DNA from: Phoronis australis
Taxonomy: Eukaryota; Phoronida; Phoronidae
Reading direction: 5' to 3'
NCBI GenBank assembly: GCA_002633005.1
Contig: NMRA01000735.1
Location: 66,173 to 130,172, forward strand
DNA: 64,000 nucleotides
In this document: piece after piece, positions 34,534 through 46,542 of the stretch
Numbering within the stretch: position 1 is the first letter of the stretch
Layout: the number at the start of each line of letters is the position of its first letter
Position numbers and translations under genes: made by a program
The notes under the pieces: generated by a model
Database searches by the model: none
Told to the model about the DNA's origin: nothing
What the model saw: only the letters and a program-made list of their open reading frames with translations

Positions 34534-36702
34534 TCTGATTAGTTGTTTTGGTTTGGGTACACCACTCCGTGCATTTACTAACCAAAGTATCGTTTACTGT
34601 TTTCAGAGAAGATGACCTTTGGAGTAGAAAAATGGGCTGTTCATGATTCTAGAGATGTAACACGCAAAAGTATAACCAGATAAAAACTTTCGTCAAGACA
34701 TTCTCAGACTGAAAAAAAATCCGTTTGGGTATGTAATAAGGTGTAATCGATCATTTAAACAAGGTTGATTTGAAAGTTTTTCGGCAAGGTAATCCAAGAG
34801 CGTTTTCTTTCTGGACATCAACACATAATCTGAATTTGAGTCCCATTCCTTACGAGCACACGTCACGGCATCCTCATGTCCATCTTATCTTAGAAACATA
34901 GAACTAAGAGTCATCTGAGATTCTGATTCATGTGTTGACTTGCCTCTAGCCACACCTACGGTAGTCCTTGCTCTGGAAGTTTCTTCCCCTCATGGGCAGT
35001 GATCACAGACCAACTCTTATTCACATTAATACAGCAGCGGACCCAGTCCCCTCAAAGAACCCTCCTGGGATCAAGTACAGGGTAAGGGGGACATCAGTCG
35101 TTCAGCAGGTGCTTAAAAGGCTGAAGGAGACCTAATGGTAAGACGCTTGGTACAGACCAATAAAAAGGCGAAGCCAACCTTCTGAGATACCAGAACCAAC
35201 TGCAGCCAGATGGCTTTGACATTGTCCAGCAAGCATTGCGCACAGTGAACCAGCATATAGAGGAGAATGATCAAAACAATGAGCAACCAGTCTCACTTGA
35301 AGAACTAGATGCAACCCTACGTTTGATAAGTAAAGACTCAGCTCCCGGGGCGGGTGGAGTTAAAAACTCTAATCTGAAAAGCATGAGCCCAGAGGAGAAG
35401 AGCCAGCTCCTTCAGTTCATAAACAGTTCATTGTTGATAGAACCATGGACCAGGACCTTAGAGACTGCAACATGGTGGTTCTTCCAAAGCCGATGAAAGA
35501 CCATAGCAAACTGAAGGGATACAGAATCATCATCATGGCGAACACCTGGGCAAAAATCACGGAAAAATGCAGCGCAGCGACTAGCGTATGACCTAGAGAG
35601 ACGTGGCTGTCTATTACCGAGAGTTGGAGGAGCTAGACTAAGAAGATCCACTGTCACCAACGTTGAAGCAATACTGCATGGAATTCAATAGGTAATGCAG
35701 GTTTCGCAACACACTGCAATTGCTCTCTTTGATCTGGAAGACGCCTACAACAAAGTGGATGTGGGGATTGTTGCCGACAAACTCAGACAAATGGAGGTAT
35801 CCGATATGATGATCCGTTGGATTCTAGTCTTGCTGGATACTCGCAGATGTCAACTCAAATTCGGTAAGTGGAAGTAAAGCATCTTTGAAGTAGGCTCAGG
35901 CCTCCGGCAAGGGTCACCTCTCAGCTCAGTGCTCTTAAACGTCAACACGGCAGATCTCATACAAGCAGCAAGTGCAGATGGATGTTTACCATACAGCTAT
36001 GTTGATGACTTGATAGTCGTAAGTGAGGCGAACACTCCGAGACTTGCCGTGGAGGGCCTGCAATCAGCAAGTGATGTTGTGGCCGATTGGACCAAAGACA
36101 ACAAGATGTCAATTCAACCAGATAAAGGGGAATGAATGTTAGCCTCACGAGGTTATTTCAACCCAAACATGTTCAGCCTGGGATACATGTGAGCCTTGAT
36201 ACTTCAAGTTGCTGAAGTTACCTATCAAGGAATTAAGATGGATCGAAGAATGATGATGAACTCCCACGTTGAATTCCTAGCTGGTAAAGGTGCCAAGAGC
36301 CTGTTACTGTTGAGATATGCAGCAACCCAGCAGATCCAAAAAAGAGCATGGTGCAGCTCATGAGTGCAACTGTCGGCGAAAGAACTGAGTATGGGCTCCA
36401 TCTGTGCCAATATGCCTCCCAACAGGTAATGACCAAACTGCAGAGGATTCAAAACCAGGCCATGAGGATAGTAACCAGTGCAGTTAGACCCACTCCGGTA
36501 GACAGCCTCCAATACTGGTCAGGTATCAATAGCATCCGTACAAAACAGAAGACACTAGCAGTCCAAGCATTTCTAAAGGCAGCTACAATCAACTCACATC
36601 CTCTGTACCTGGACCTGAGAGAGCATTGTGATGAGCACACTGCACAGAGGCTGAAAACTGTTCAAATCAGGGGTTATCGGAGCTAAGAAGTTTGTCGAAG
36701 CG

Positions 36703-37272
36703 GTGTGTCCAGTGGAGAACATCAACAAGATAGAGTGGTCCAAAGCCACAAACTTTGTCATCAACACCATGGAGATTGGAGGCCGCCATTGGCGGGAAAG
36801 AGCTGACTGTATCAAACAAGCAACTGTATCGGAATGGCTTGAAGAACAATCTCCCACGATCATTGTTGCAACGGACGGCTCACTAAGAGATGACACTACG
36901 GCTTCGGCAGCAGTTGCTTGGGTTCGCGAGGGTCATAGCCTCTTTGAATTGTCAACAGCATGGGTTAGAAAATCCTCGTCTTTTAAAGCTGAATGTGAAG
37001 CATATGAAGACGCCCTAGTCTGGCTCTCACAGATAACAACACCTGCAGACAGATCATTACTACTTACAGACTCTCTCAGCCTCATTAACAGGCTAAAAAC
37101 TGGCCATGTGAAAGATTCCTGGATCCCTCTGTTCAGCTCTATTAATGGTCTCCTCACCGGCGTTTCGTTTATGCACCAGGACACTGTGGCATCTTATTCA
37201 AAGTCAAGGCGGATGAGCTTGCAGGCATCGCAGAACCAATTGCCGACCTGCTCCTCACACCAGCAGATGTAA
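36703..37272 (+). pseudogene. LINE RNase H domain, copy 1
   Basis: Longest intact frame of the element, 189 codons with an ATG at 36703. RNase H1-fold active-site positions are visible: Asp in VATDGSL (about residue 57), Glu in KAECEAYED (about residue 95) and Asp in LLLTDSLS (about residue 121). RNase H degrades the RNA strand of the RNA-DNA hybrid during retrotransposition. The final helix with the last Asp (KADELAGIA) is in another frame at about 37200-37240, so the domain is broken. Confidence 0.8.
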
Positions 37273-37627
37273 TCTCTAGAGTGCGTGAATCGCTTACAGA
37301 TGCTGAGATTGTACAACAGCAGAAGAGATGTGCAACAAAGCGCCTCATAGAGCGAGGATGGCAATACGGAGATGCAGTATAAACTCGTATCAGGGGAAAA
37401 GATCGAAGAGTATGTAACCAGCACGAACTAGGTCGCATCTCCAAATTTGCATTGCGTACGATACTAGAAGAAGGGCCAGAGACTATCCCGGTGCCTACCC
37501 GCTGACGTCACCACAGTAACAGAAACAGAAGAGTCATCGTTGTGTATACATGCACAGATTTACCGTTCCCCTAATGAAGGTGCGCTAATGGCCTTACTGG
37601 ACAATCTACCGTGACGAATTTTTTTTT

Positions 37628-37628
37628 N
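37628..37628. other. Single N at the junction of the two LINE units
   Basis: The sequence passes from CTACCGTGACGAA through a run of T to one N and then directly into the start word of the second unit. A lone N here suggests an uncertain assembly join. Confidence 0.95.
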
Positions 37629-40600
37629 TCTATTTTGAAAACACTTTTCCTACCTTTTTTGTAAAACAAGTAATCTGGTATCGTCAGTATCACAGTAATA
37701 CACTGCTGTGTCACTGGGAACCTGAAACACAGTATGGATTTCATCGACATGCTAAATTTTTCGCATGTCTCATCAATACGCAAATATCAGTACATACTTG
37801 CATTCTGTTGAATTATCAACCACCATACATTCATCCAAGTCAAGATCGCGTCATTTCCGCTACTGAAAAATTTAGGGCAGCTGCGTCTCAACCTCGTTAT
37901 TTAGATTCAGATATCCAGATGATTGGCAGAGATTGGAACTGAGCTCTTGTTTAAGCAATACAATCAATGTTTTAAGAACCTTAACAAGGTTACTAATTGG
38001 TCACAAATACATGTACAATAAAATATTCTCTTCACAAAAACTCGTCCCATTAACAGACAACATGAAAAATGAACTGCCCAATTTCTTAGAGTTTTGAACT
38101 TTCGAAGTAGTAAACTTTCGAAGGTAGCAAACCTTCTGATTAGTTGTTTTGGTTTGGGTACACCACTCCGTGCATCTACCAACCAAAGTATCGTTTACTA
38201 TTTTCAGAAAAGTTGACCTTAGGAGTAGAAAAATGGGCTGTTCATGATTCTAGAGATGTAACACGCAAAAGTATAACCAGATAAAAACTTTCGTCAAGAC
38301 ATTCTCAGACTGAAAAAAAAAATCCGTTTTGGTATGTAATAAGGTGTAATCGATCATTTAAACAAGGTTGATTTGAAAGTTTTCCAGTAAGGTAACCCAA
38401 GAGCGTTTTCTTTCTGGACATCAACACATAATCTGAATTTGAGTCCCATTCCTTACGAGCACACGTCACGGCATCCTCATGTCCATCTCATTTTAGAAAA
38501 ATAGAACTAAGAGTCATCTGAGATTCCGATTCATGTGTTGACTTGCCTCTAGCCACACCTACGGTAGTCCTTGCACTTGACTGGAAGTTTCTTCCCCTCA
38601 TGGGCAGTGATCACAGACCAACTCTTATTAATATTAATACAGCAGGGGACCCAGTCCCCTCAAAGAACCCTCCTGGGTTCAAGTACAGGGTAAGGGGGAC
38701 ATCAGTCGTTCAGAAGGTGCTTAAAAGGCTGAAGGAGACCAGAGCTATGCGCAAAACCAATAATCCAAGGCGCAAACCTAAATGGTGGACGGAGGAAGTG
38801 GACAGTGCCTGGAGTAGTAAGATGCAAAGGAGCAAAGAGTATACCCCAGCCAAGAGCCAAGGGGTGTCAAAGGAAGAAATCTGTGAGCGACGCAAGGCCT
38901 TCGGCGATGCTGTTGCTAATTATCAGCCTGTTTCACTGAAGAACAAATAAATGCTTCTGGACGATTTCTGTCAGAGTTCTGATAAAGGAGGCCCATCAAT
39001 CGTCAGCAAATTCTGGAATCTGGCTAAGGAAATGAAAAGAATCTCAACTGGAGCAGGATCTTCACCTAAACTTATCCAGCGACCTAATGGTAAGACGCTT
39101 GGTACAGCCCAGTAAAGAGGCGAAGCCAACCTTCTGAGATACCAGAACCAACTGCAGCCAGATGGCTCTGACATTGTCCAGCAAGCATTACGCACAGTGA
39201 ACCAGCATATCGAGGAGAATGATCAAAACAATGAACAACCAGTCTCACTTGAAGAACTAGATGCAACCCTACGTTCGATAAGTAAAGACTCAGCTCCCGG
39301 GCCGAATAGAGTTAAAAAACTCTAACCTGAAAAGCATGAGCCTAGAGGAGAAGAGCCAGCTCCTTCAGATCATAAACAGTTCATTGTTGATGGAACCATG
39401 GACCAGGACCTTAGAGACTGCAACATGGTGGTTCTTCCAAAGCCGATGAAAGACCATAGCAAACTGAAGGGATACAGAATCATCATCATGGCGAACACCT
39501 GGGCAAAAATCACGGAACAATGTAGTGCAGCGACAAGCATATGACCTAGAGAGACGTGGCTGTCTATCACCGAGAGTTGGAGGAGCTAGACTAAGAAGAT
39601 CCACTGTCTCCAACGTTGAAGCAATACTGCATGGAATTCAATAGGTAATGAAGGTTTCGCAACACACTGCAATTGCTCTCTTTGATCTGGAAGACGCCTA
39701 CAACAAAGTGGATGTGGGTATTCTTGCCGACAAACTCAGACAAATGGAGGTATCTGATATGATGATCCGTTGGATTCTAGTCTTGCTAGATACTCGCAGA
39801 TGTCAACTCAAATTCCGTAAGTGGAAGTAAAGCATCTTTGAAGTAAAGCTCAGGCATCCTGCAAGGGTCACCTCTCAGCTCAGTGCTGTTAAACGTCAAC
39901 ACGGCAGATCTCATACAAGCAGCAAGTGCAGATGGATCTTTACCATACAGCTATGTTGATGACTTGATAGTCGTAAGTGAGGCGAACACTCCGAGACTTG
40001 CCGTGGAGGGCCTGCAATCAGCAAGTGATGTTGTGGCCGATTGGACCAAAGACAACAAGATGTCAATCCTACCAGATAAAGGGGAATGAATGTTAGCCTC
40101 ACGAGGTTATTTCAACCCAAACATGTTCAGCCTGGGACACATGTGAGCCTTGATACTTCAAGTCGCTGAAGTTACCTATCAAGGAAATAAGATGGATCGA
40201 AGAATGATGATGAACTCCCATGTTGAATTCCTAGCTGGGAAAGGTGCCAAGAGCCTGTCACTGTTGAGATATGCAGCAACCCAGCAGATCCAAAAAAGAG
40301 CATGGTGCAGCTCGTGAATGCAACTGTCGGCGAAAGAACTGAGTAAGGGCTCCATCTGTGCCTATGTGCCTCCCAACAGTCAATGACCAAACTGTAGAGG
40401 ATTCAAAACCAGGCCATGAGGATAGTAACCAGTGCAACTAGACCCACTCCGGTAGACAGTCTCCAATACTGGTCAGGTAACAATAGCATCCGTACTAAAC
40501 AGAAGACACTAGCAGCCCAAGCATATCTAAAGGCAGCTACAACCAACACTCATCCTCTGTACCTGGACCTGAGAGAGCATAGTGATGAGCACACTGCACA

Positions 40601-41573
40601 GAGGCTGAAAACTGTTCAAATCAGGGGTTATCGGAGCTAGGGAGTTTGTCGAAGCGGTGTGTCCATTGGAGAACATCAACAAGATAGAGTGGTCCAAAGC
40701 CACAAACTTTGACATCAACACCATGGAGATTGGAGGCCGCCATTGGCGGGAAAGAGCTGACTGTATCAAACAAGCAACTGTATCGGAATGGCTTGAAGAA
40801 CAATCTCCCACGATCATTGTTGCAACAGACGGCTCATTAAGAGATGACACTACGGCTTCGGCAGCAGTTGCTTGGATTCGCGAGGGTCATAGCCTCTTCG
40901 AATTGTCAACAGCATGGGTTAGAAAATTCTCGTCTTTTAAAGCTGAATGTGAAGCATATGAAGACTCCCGTGTCTGGCTCTCACAGAACACAACACCTGC
41001 AGACAGATCATTACTAGTTACAGACTCTCTCAGCCTCATTAACAGGCTAAAAACTGGCCATGTGAAAGATTCCTGGATCCCTCTGTTCAGCTCTATTAAT
41101 GGTCTCCTCACAGGCGTTTCGTTTATGTTCCAGGACACTGTGGCATCTTATTCAAAGTCAAGGCGGATGAACTTGCAGGCATCGCAGAACCAATTACCGA
41201 CCTGCTCCTCACACCAGCAGATGTAATCACCAAAGTGCGTGAATCGCTTACAGATGCCGAGATTGTACAACAGCAGAAGAGATATACAACAAAGCGCCTC
41301 ATAGAGCGAGGATGGCAATACGGAGATGCAGTATAAACTCGTATCAGGGGAAAAGATCGAAGAGTATGTAACCAGCACGAAATAGGTCGCATCTCCAAAT
41401 TTGCATTGCGTACGATACTAGAAGGAGGAGGGCCAGAGACTATCCCGGTGCCTACCCGCTGACGTCACCGCAGGAACAGAAACAGAAGAGTCATCGTTGT
41501 ATACATGCACAGATTTACCGTTCCCCTAATGAAGTTGCGTTAATGGCCTTACTGGACAATCTACCGTGACGAA
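37629..41573 (+). mobile_element. LINE-bearing unit, copy 2 (endonuclease-RT-RNase H, dead)
   Basis: Starts with the same TCTATTTTGAAAACAC and ends CTACCGTGACGAA. It keeps the 344 bp missing from copy 1 (38741-39084), so the endonuclease end (38543 onward, MGSDHRPTLI) and linker (KPKWWTEEVDSAW, IVSKFWNLAKEMKRIS) are readable. RT: IALFDLEDAYNKVDVGIL (39663), YSYVDDLIVVSE (39948). It shares with copy 1 the stop after the RT KWK (35877/39830), the TGA after DKGE (36133/40087), the TAG in ATTCAATAGG (about 35690/39643) and the TAA in GCAGTATAAACTC. It has its own frame breaks, for example an extra A near 39315 and inserted bases near 39847. Confidence 0.85.
40657..41226 (+). pseudogene. LINE RNase H domain, copy 2
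   Basis: 189-codon frame matching copy 1 with about ten residue changes counted by eye. The active-site segments VATDGSLRD, KAECEAYED and LLVTDSLS are kept. Changes such as EDALVW to EDSRVW look neutral for the fold. The terminal KADELAGIA segment is again out of frame, so the break predates the split of the two copies. Confidence 0.8.
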
Positions 41574-41576
41574 ATT

Positions 41577-41652
41577 TGCAAAATATCAAAAGTCCACAGT
41601 TTTAGAATTTCTAACCACCCCCCGCAAAATGCTGGCTACAGGCCTGGTCCAT
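41577..41652 (+). repeat. Dispersed repeat R2 (plus copy)
   Basis: GCAAAATATCAAA to AATGCTGGCTACAGGCCTGG, partner of 29975-30055 on the minus strand. It directly follows the LINE unit end. Confidence 0.6.
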
Positions 41653-41654
41653 TA

Positions 41655-41885
41655 ATCGTTTACAATCCTGTCATCAACGAAAACACCAATCGGGCGAATT
41701 TGGGCGGGGGCCTGAGAATCACAGGAAGTGCTTTGTATCAAAAGCAGGTGGATAATGTAAGTAATGATACCAGTAGTTACAATACTTTTGTTGTTATATA
41801 CATGTATGTATGTCCTATCTTTAACGGATATTCTTGGGCTGGAACTTTCCACTGGAGACACCCCAAATCCCCCAGGGTATTTGGG
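41655..41885 (+). repeat. Dispersed repeat R4, copy 2
   Basis: Partner of 32840-33130; see there. Confidence 0.55.
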
Positions 41886-41930
41886 TTGCCTAGCTGGTTC
41901 ATAACATCGACTGATATTTTGAATTTTAAT

Positions 41931-42036
41931 TTTAATCAAATAAACATGATTCCGTAAGGAATTCGCTAAGATACTTGTAGGTGAACGGCCGCCTATCATC
42001 AGCTAGTTCTGTAAATTCATCATTTGAGTGTGACGT
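41931..42036 (+). repeat. Direct repeat D1, left copy
   Basis: About 105 bp containing GTAGGTGAACGGCCGCCTA and CATTTGAGTGTGACGT. The same words occur in order and orientation at 44171-44281. Confidence 0.65.
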
Positions 42037-43720
42037 AAGGCGGCGGAAGAACAAATTGCCTTGATTAATATACGAGGTCCCACCGGAAGGCTGTCTATGA
42101 GCGAGACCACACTATATTAATACATGTATAGGCGTCAGGAACCCTTCGAAGAAAGGAGGCCAATGGTTGAGGCCACCCTATATTAAAACAGTTACCACGC
42201 AGGGAGGTAACTGACGAGCATTTATTCACATACAAAAATTCACGTCGTTTTCCCTTCCTGTTTTGGCAAACCAGCACCTTTGAAAAATGATGAAAATGCG
42301 TCAGAGCCTCAATCTTGAAGACAACTTTCATATAAACAGCACTCGAAAATTTTCGAAGTAATTGGGCAGCGCAGACTTCGTGTTTGTCGATATGTGTATT
42401 TGTATCAAAAAATGGCCACCAGATGGCACAAAATATATCAAATCCATCCCAAAAGAGACACAATCATCGCTTTTTCAATAGAGAGCTATTCACCAATTTT
42501 CATAAAAGTCTGTCAAAAAACAACAGAGAAGCAACGGAAAACCGAGAAAAATTAAAACTGGCACTTGGGTGTAATCCGTCTGAAAGTTGTCAACGTCTGT
42601 TGTCATCTTGATATGAATAAAACTTTGTTTTTCTACAATTCTGAGAGACAATAACATCATGGTTAGGAATATTATGAAATGGAATAATACGTTGGCTTGC
42701 CATACAAGAATGAATTTGTTACAATAAATAAAATGCATCGATTCCTTAGTTCTTTCCAGAATGAACAAAATATGTTAAAATAAAGTGGAATGCTCAAAAT
42801 TCTGTTAGGTTATGGGGTGCATCACTGGATAATATTAATTTGTCTTTCAAACAAGATATTTTTTACAACAACGCATGATTGAGCCAACTTTCAATAAGCT
42901 GACTGATAAGTGATATTCCGTGAAATAAATACACGTTTTGTCGCCTCGTGTGACATTTTATCATCACAGGCAGGGTTCTGGCTGGAAAGGCACATTGAAT
43001 CCTCAAAATAGCTTCTAACACTAACTTGAAATTGATAGAATTCACAAACTTGTGTTTGAGATTTTTATTAAACCTCGTAGTCCATTGTGTGGTGACGAAA
43101 AATGTTATCTGACTTCGAAGGTATTGGCTATGTTGTAGGTGTTGAGTGCGACTCACTTTGCCAATTCATGTTCTTCATTATGCTCGCAGGGGGCCAGCCC
43201 GAAGGCGACTGAAGAACAGAGATGTTTGTATTATGATAAGGGGCCTCATCTAAAGCCAGTCAAAAAGCGGGCCAATTATGTAATTTTAGAGGACACAACG
43301 AGAAGATGGATGAACATTGGGATCTTCTGCAATTGTCTGGGGTCGTGACCAAAAGTAGACAAACAATGGCACCCCATATATTAATGTTAGAAGAACTAAT
43401 AATAGAGCATGCTTCATTCTTCGGCAGCGTTAAAGCAGGGGTTACTATTGAAGGAACTGCTCTGTGGCCACCTTAAAGTGGGCTGCCTATATTAATTTCG
43501 ACGGCCTCGCTCTTTTGTCGCCGTTGGGCGGGGTCAATCGTATTTGTATAGGAAGCCTCGCTGGAAGGGGGCCGGAGAGGAGGAACCCTCTATTAATATA
43601 AGCGTCTCGCTAGAAGGCAGACGGAGTGCAGGTCCTTATATTAATGTAGCAGGGCAATGCCTTTCGATTGCCTTTCGGTGGGGCCCTCCATATTAACATA
43701 GGGGCCTCGCTTTTGAGGTA
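42037..43720 (+). repeat. Degenerate repeats with TATATTAAT and GCCTCGCT words
   Basis: Blocks at 42065-42190 and 43370-43715 repeat a loose 55-70 bp pattern: (C)TATATTAATATA, then GGCCTCGCT, GAAGG-GGCCGGAG or GGAGGCC. At least five units lie in 43475-43715. The intervening 42200-43360 carries no supported gene. Copies are too diverged for a firm consensus by eye. Confidence 0.55.
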
Positions 43721-44170
43721 TGAAATTCAGTTTTAGTCTGTCATTTTAAAAATAGTATGTCATTTTAATAAAAAGCTGATATCAGCTTTTGTTCTGCAAT
43801 AAATTTACCCGGCTAACTGCATTTCAAAAAAAAAATAAATGACACTATCGCGTCCGGTTACACATGGTTTCGTGACAATCCTTTTACCCCTTCATTTGTT
43901 ATTCTTTGCACTATTTCAGTATTTCCTTTTGCACTTTGTACATGAAAGTCTCCAGCTTATGCTCTATTGTGGCATATCTGCATTATTTTATTTCCATATG
44001 AGAATGAATCAAACATGTTTCGAAATCTTGTGTACCTTTTAATAATGTCTCTTGGTTAGTTACTTCATCAATGTTCCGTCGAGTGTAGAGTTTTATTCCA
44101 AACATATGAACAGAACGGAATAAAGACTGTCAGTAACGAAAAGAGTCGTGTGTTTAATCAATACTACGGG

Positions 44171-44281
44171 TCGGATAATCAAATGTCCACGATTGCGGAA
44201 GGAATACAAACAGATACTAGTAGGTGAACGGCCGTCTAGCGGCACCTCGTTTGATAAATTCACCCATTTGAGTGTGACGTT
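44171..44281 (+). repeat. Direct repeat D1, right copy
   Basis: GTAGGTGAACGGCCGTCTAG to CATTTGAGTGTGACGT, partner of 41931-42036. The pair encloses about 2.1 kb, so a long-terminal-repeat-like or larger tandem arrangement is possible. Confidence 0.65.
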
Positions 44282-45000
44282 AACGTGTACATGTATATTA
44301 CTCCATATACTGTAGTAACATCAACTTTTATTTTGCAATGAGTTTGTCGGGTTCACCACGTGTTGTAGAAAAAACAATACTAAAATCTTCTATCGCGTCA
44401 AACTTCAATGCTGTGTGAATAGTCGCTGGCATCTTTGTAATGGTGTCCGTCGCATTTCGCGTTGGTTGCATTCAAGGTACGCCTGAAATAGTCAGTTTTG
44501 CACAATTCGAACATAGATCTAGTCCTCTTAGCCACTCCCTGAGATGATTGATGGCTGAAATCACTTAATTCCACGATTAGGTGTGCGTAAATTTAGAACT
44601 TTAGGTTAACTCAATCAATCTCGATTTGAAATAAAAACAAATCTGTGTACGATTTTCAATATGAACAAGGCCACATAAAATCTATATTTTTTCTAAAGTT
44701 ATTCAATTTTTGTATCAGTATTTCTTACAGTCACATATTCTTCAGGCAATTTGAACCACCTCAGAATTCCATTCATATTTAAGTGTTTCACATGTGGCAC
44801 ACGACCAACTCAACAAAGAAATCTCCGAACATGATCAACTTCTCTATCACGGCTGATATTGCAGGGTTGAACATAAAAATTCTGCAGTTTTGCGCGTGCG
44901 TTTGAACACACGAGCGTTAAAGCTTCGGTGACAAGCTTGAAACTCAGATGCAAAAGAAGCGGAGAAAACTTAACGTCGAGAAAATATTCAGTCGTTCACG
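44282..45000. other. Spacer upstream of promoter
   Basis: No gene or repeat recognised. Confidence 0.35.
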
Positions 45001-45020
45001 GTGAGAATGACTGATGCGTG

Positions 45021-45170
45021 ATTGGTTGAACGAAGCTTTTCTTACACTGGGAGTGATGCTCCCCGTATAAGCCAATCAAAATGTGGAGGAGGGATTTAAA
45101 ATGGTATAAATAAAACCTTGGTGCAATGGTTATTCCGTACGGCATACACAACAGTGGTGAGTCTGCAGGT
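45021..45170 (+). promoter_or_regulatory. Candidate CCAAT/TATA promoter with first exon and donor
   Basis: ATTGG (inverted CCAAT) at 45021-45025, CCAAT at 45072-45076 and TATAAATA at 45105-45112 are in the order and spacing of a classical RNA polymerase II promoter. A start about 30 bp after the TATA box would give a short leader ending CTGCAG at 45168, followed by a strong donor GTAAG at 45169. A second donor, GTGAGT, starts at 45156. No coding exon downstream was recognised within several kb. Confidence 0.45.
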
Positions 45171-46542
45171 AAGAATTTAATGTTCACTGAATAGGGCTGC
45201 ACAGTTTTAGACTAGTGAAAAAACACGTTCCTTAAAACTCCGTCAGATGTGTCCGACTTGCAGTAAAAATCGTTCCTTGTAACGTGGAACGGAAAATCAC
45301 GTATTGTATTCAATGAGCGTGACCTAATGCGTTCGCGTAGATTTTCCAAAACAGTCCCCGAAGAAAGAACACTATTTGTTATGCAAACTGTACTCTTCGT
45401 CAAAATTTCTGATCTTTTCTGATAGAATGTCATGCAAACACTAGAAGATTAAACAGGACCAATATTTTGAAATATTTCCTGTAGTTAGCCTATGTTGTGG
45501 TCGCCGCTTGTAAGGGCCAGTGAAGACGGAGACCCTAAACGCATTTGTTATATTTTAGAACACAAAATAGAAAATACAGCTAAAAATATTACACCTTGTG
45601 AACGAAATTATTGAATTCTAAAAGCGCAACACACCATGTGTTTCCTTTGGAATTCCTACTGAACACAATCTTTTTGTTATTCCAGGGGTCCTGATCATTA
45701 AGTGTTTAAATGATGGTGATAGTAATCTCGTTAGGTTGTCTAGCTTGTTTTTGGCAATAAATTAAATTGAAACGTTATGCATGGCCTGGCCATTAAATTT
45801 GTCTGACTACAATCCAAGCAAACGATGAGGACCAAGCACAGGAAGACTTGCTATTGTAACAGCTAGCTTTTTTCTGTTCGCGGTTGGAGACATGACGGGC
45901 ACTGATCATAATTACGATGTCATAGATATCTCATTAGTTTTGTGGCAACTCTTTAAACAATTCTTTGATCATCCGTTGAAGAGTGAGTACATGCATATGA
46001 GGCTTTGTAAACAAGCCGTTTAATATGTTTCGCGTAGTGTTCATGTAGCAATTTGCTTTCTTATATCAAAATGAAAACCTGTCGTTTTACATACACTGTA
46101 TTTAGTACACATGTATAAGGGTGAACTCGTTGCACCAGCACACCATGGAAAACCAACAACGCAAAGCAATCCTGCAGACAACAAAAGATGTATAGGCAAA
46201 GTATTAGTCATCAACACCTCTTTATGTCAATTACATACCACAGGAGAACAATACTGCACTTCTGCTTCTAATACAGACGACTGAACCCTTATTTTACATC
46301 GTTCCGCAGTGTGTTCTTACACACAAAAACATTATTTAACGGAAACATTTACCAATCTACACTAACATGAAGTGAAAAACAAAAGTCACTCAAATACTTA
46401 AGGCAACGAGCATTTTGCATCATTGTGGTATTGTGCCATTTAAAATATACAGTCGAGAATATTTTTTCATTTATTCCTTTAATACATGTACCTGAATCCT
46501 TGCTGTTAATACAAAAAAATATCTTTCACACAAAAATCTTGT
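45171..46542. other. Spacer; possible first intron
   Basis: No coding frame supported. Could be the intron following the donor at 45169. Confidence 0.3.

Larger units (their letters stand above)
34029..37620 (+). mobile_element. LINE-bearing unit, copy 1 (endonuclease-RT-RNase H, dead)
   Basis: Starts TCTATTTTGAAAACAC and ends CTACCGTGACGAA before a T-run and N. Non-coding 5' part 34029-34920 (includes repeat R3). Coding remnants: endonuclease end near 34985-35030 (MGSDHRPTLI in copy 2; a 5-bp deletion breaks it here), pre-RT QPVSLEELDATLRLISKDSA (35290), FINSSL, and RT IALFDLEDAYNKVDVGIV (35710), GLRQGSPLSSVLLN (35900), YSYVDDLIVVSE (35994). RNase H follows at 36703-37272 with IIVATDGSLRD, AECEAYEDAL and LTDSLSLI, then KADELAGIA. 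An RNase H after the RT fits the I/jockey-side LINE groups. Relative to copy 2 it lacks 344 bp at about 35130. Confidence 0.85.

Noticed and set aside
42095-42463. 122-codon minus-strand ORF
   Set aside because: Its C-terminal third lies in the degenerate GCCTCGCT repeats; no domain or splice context.
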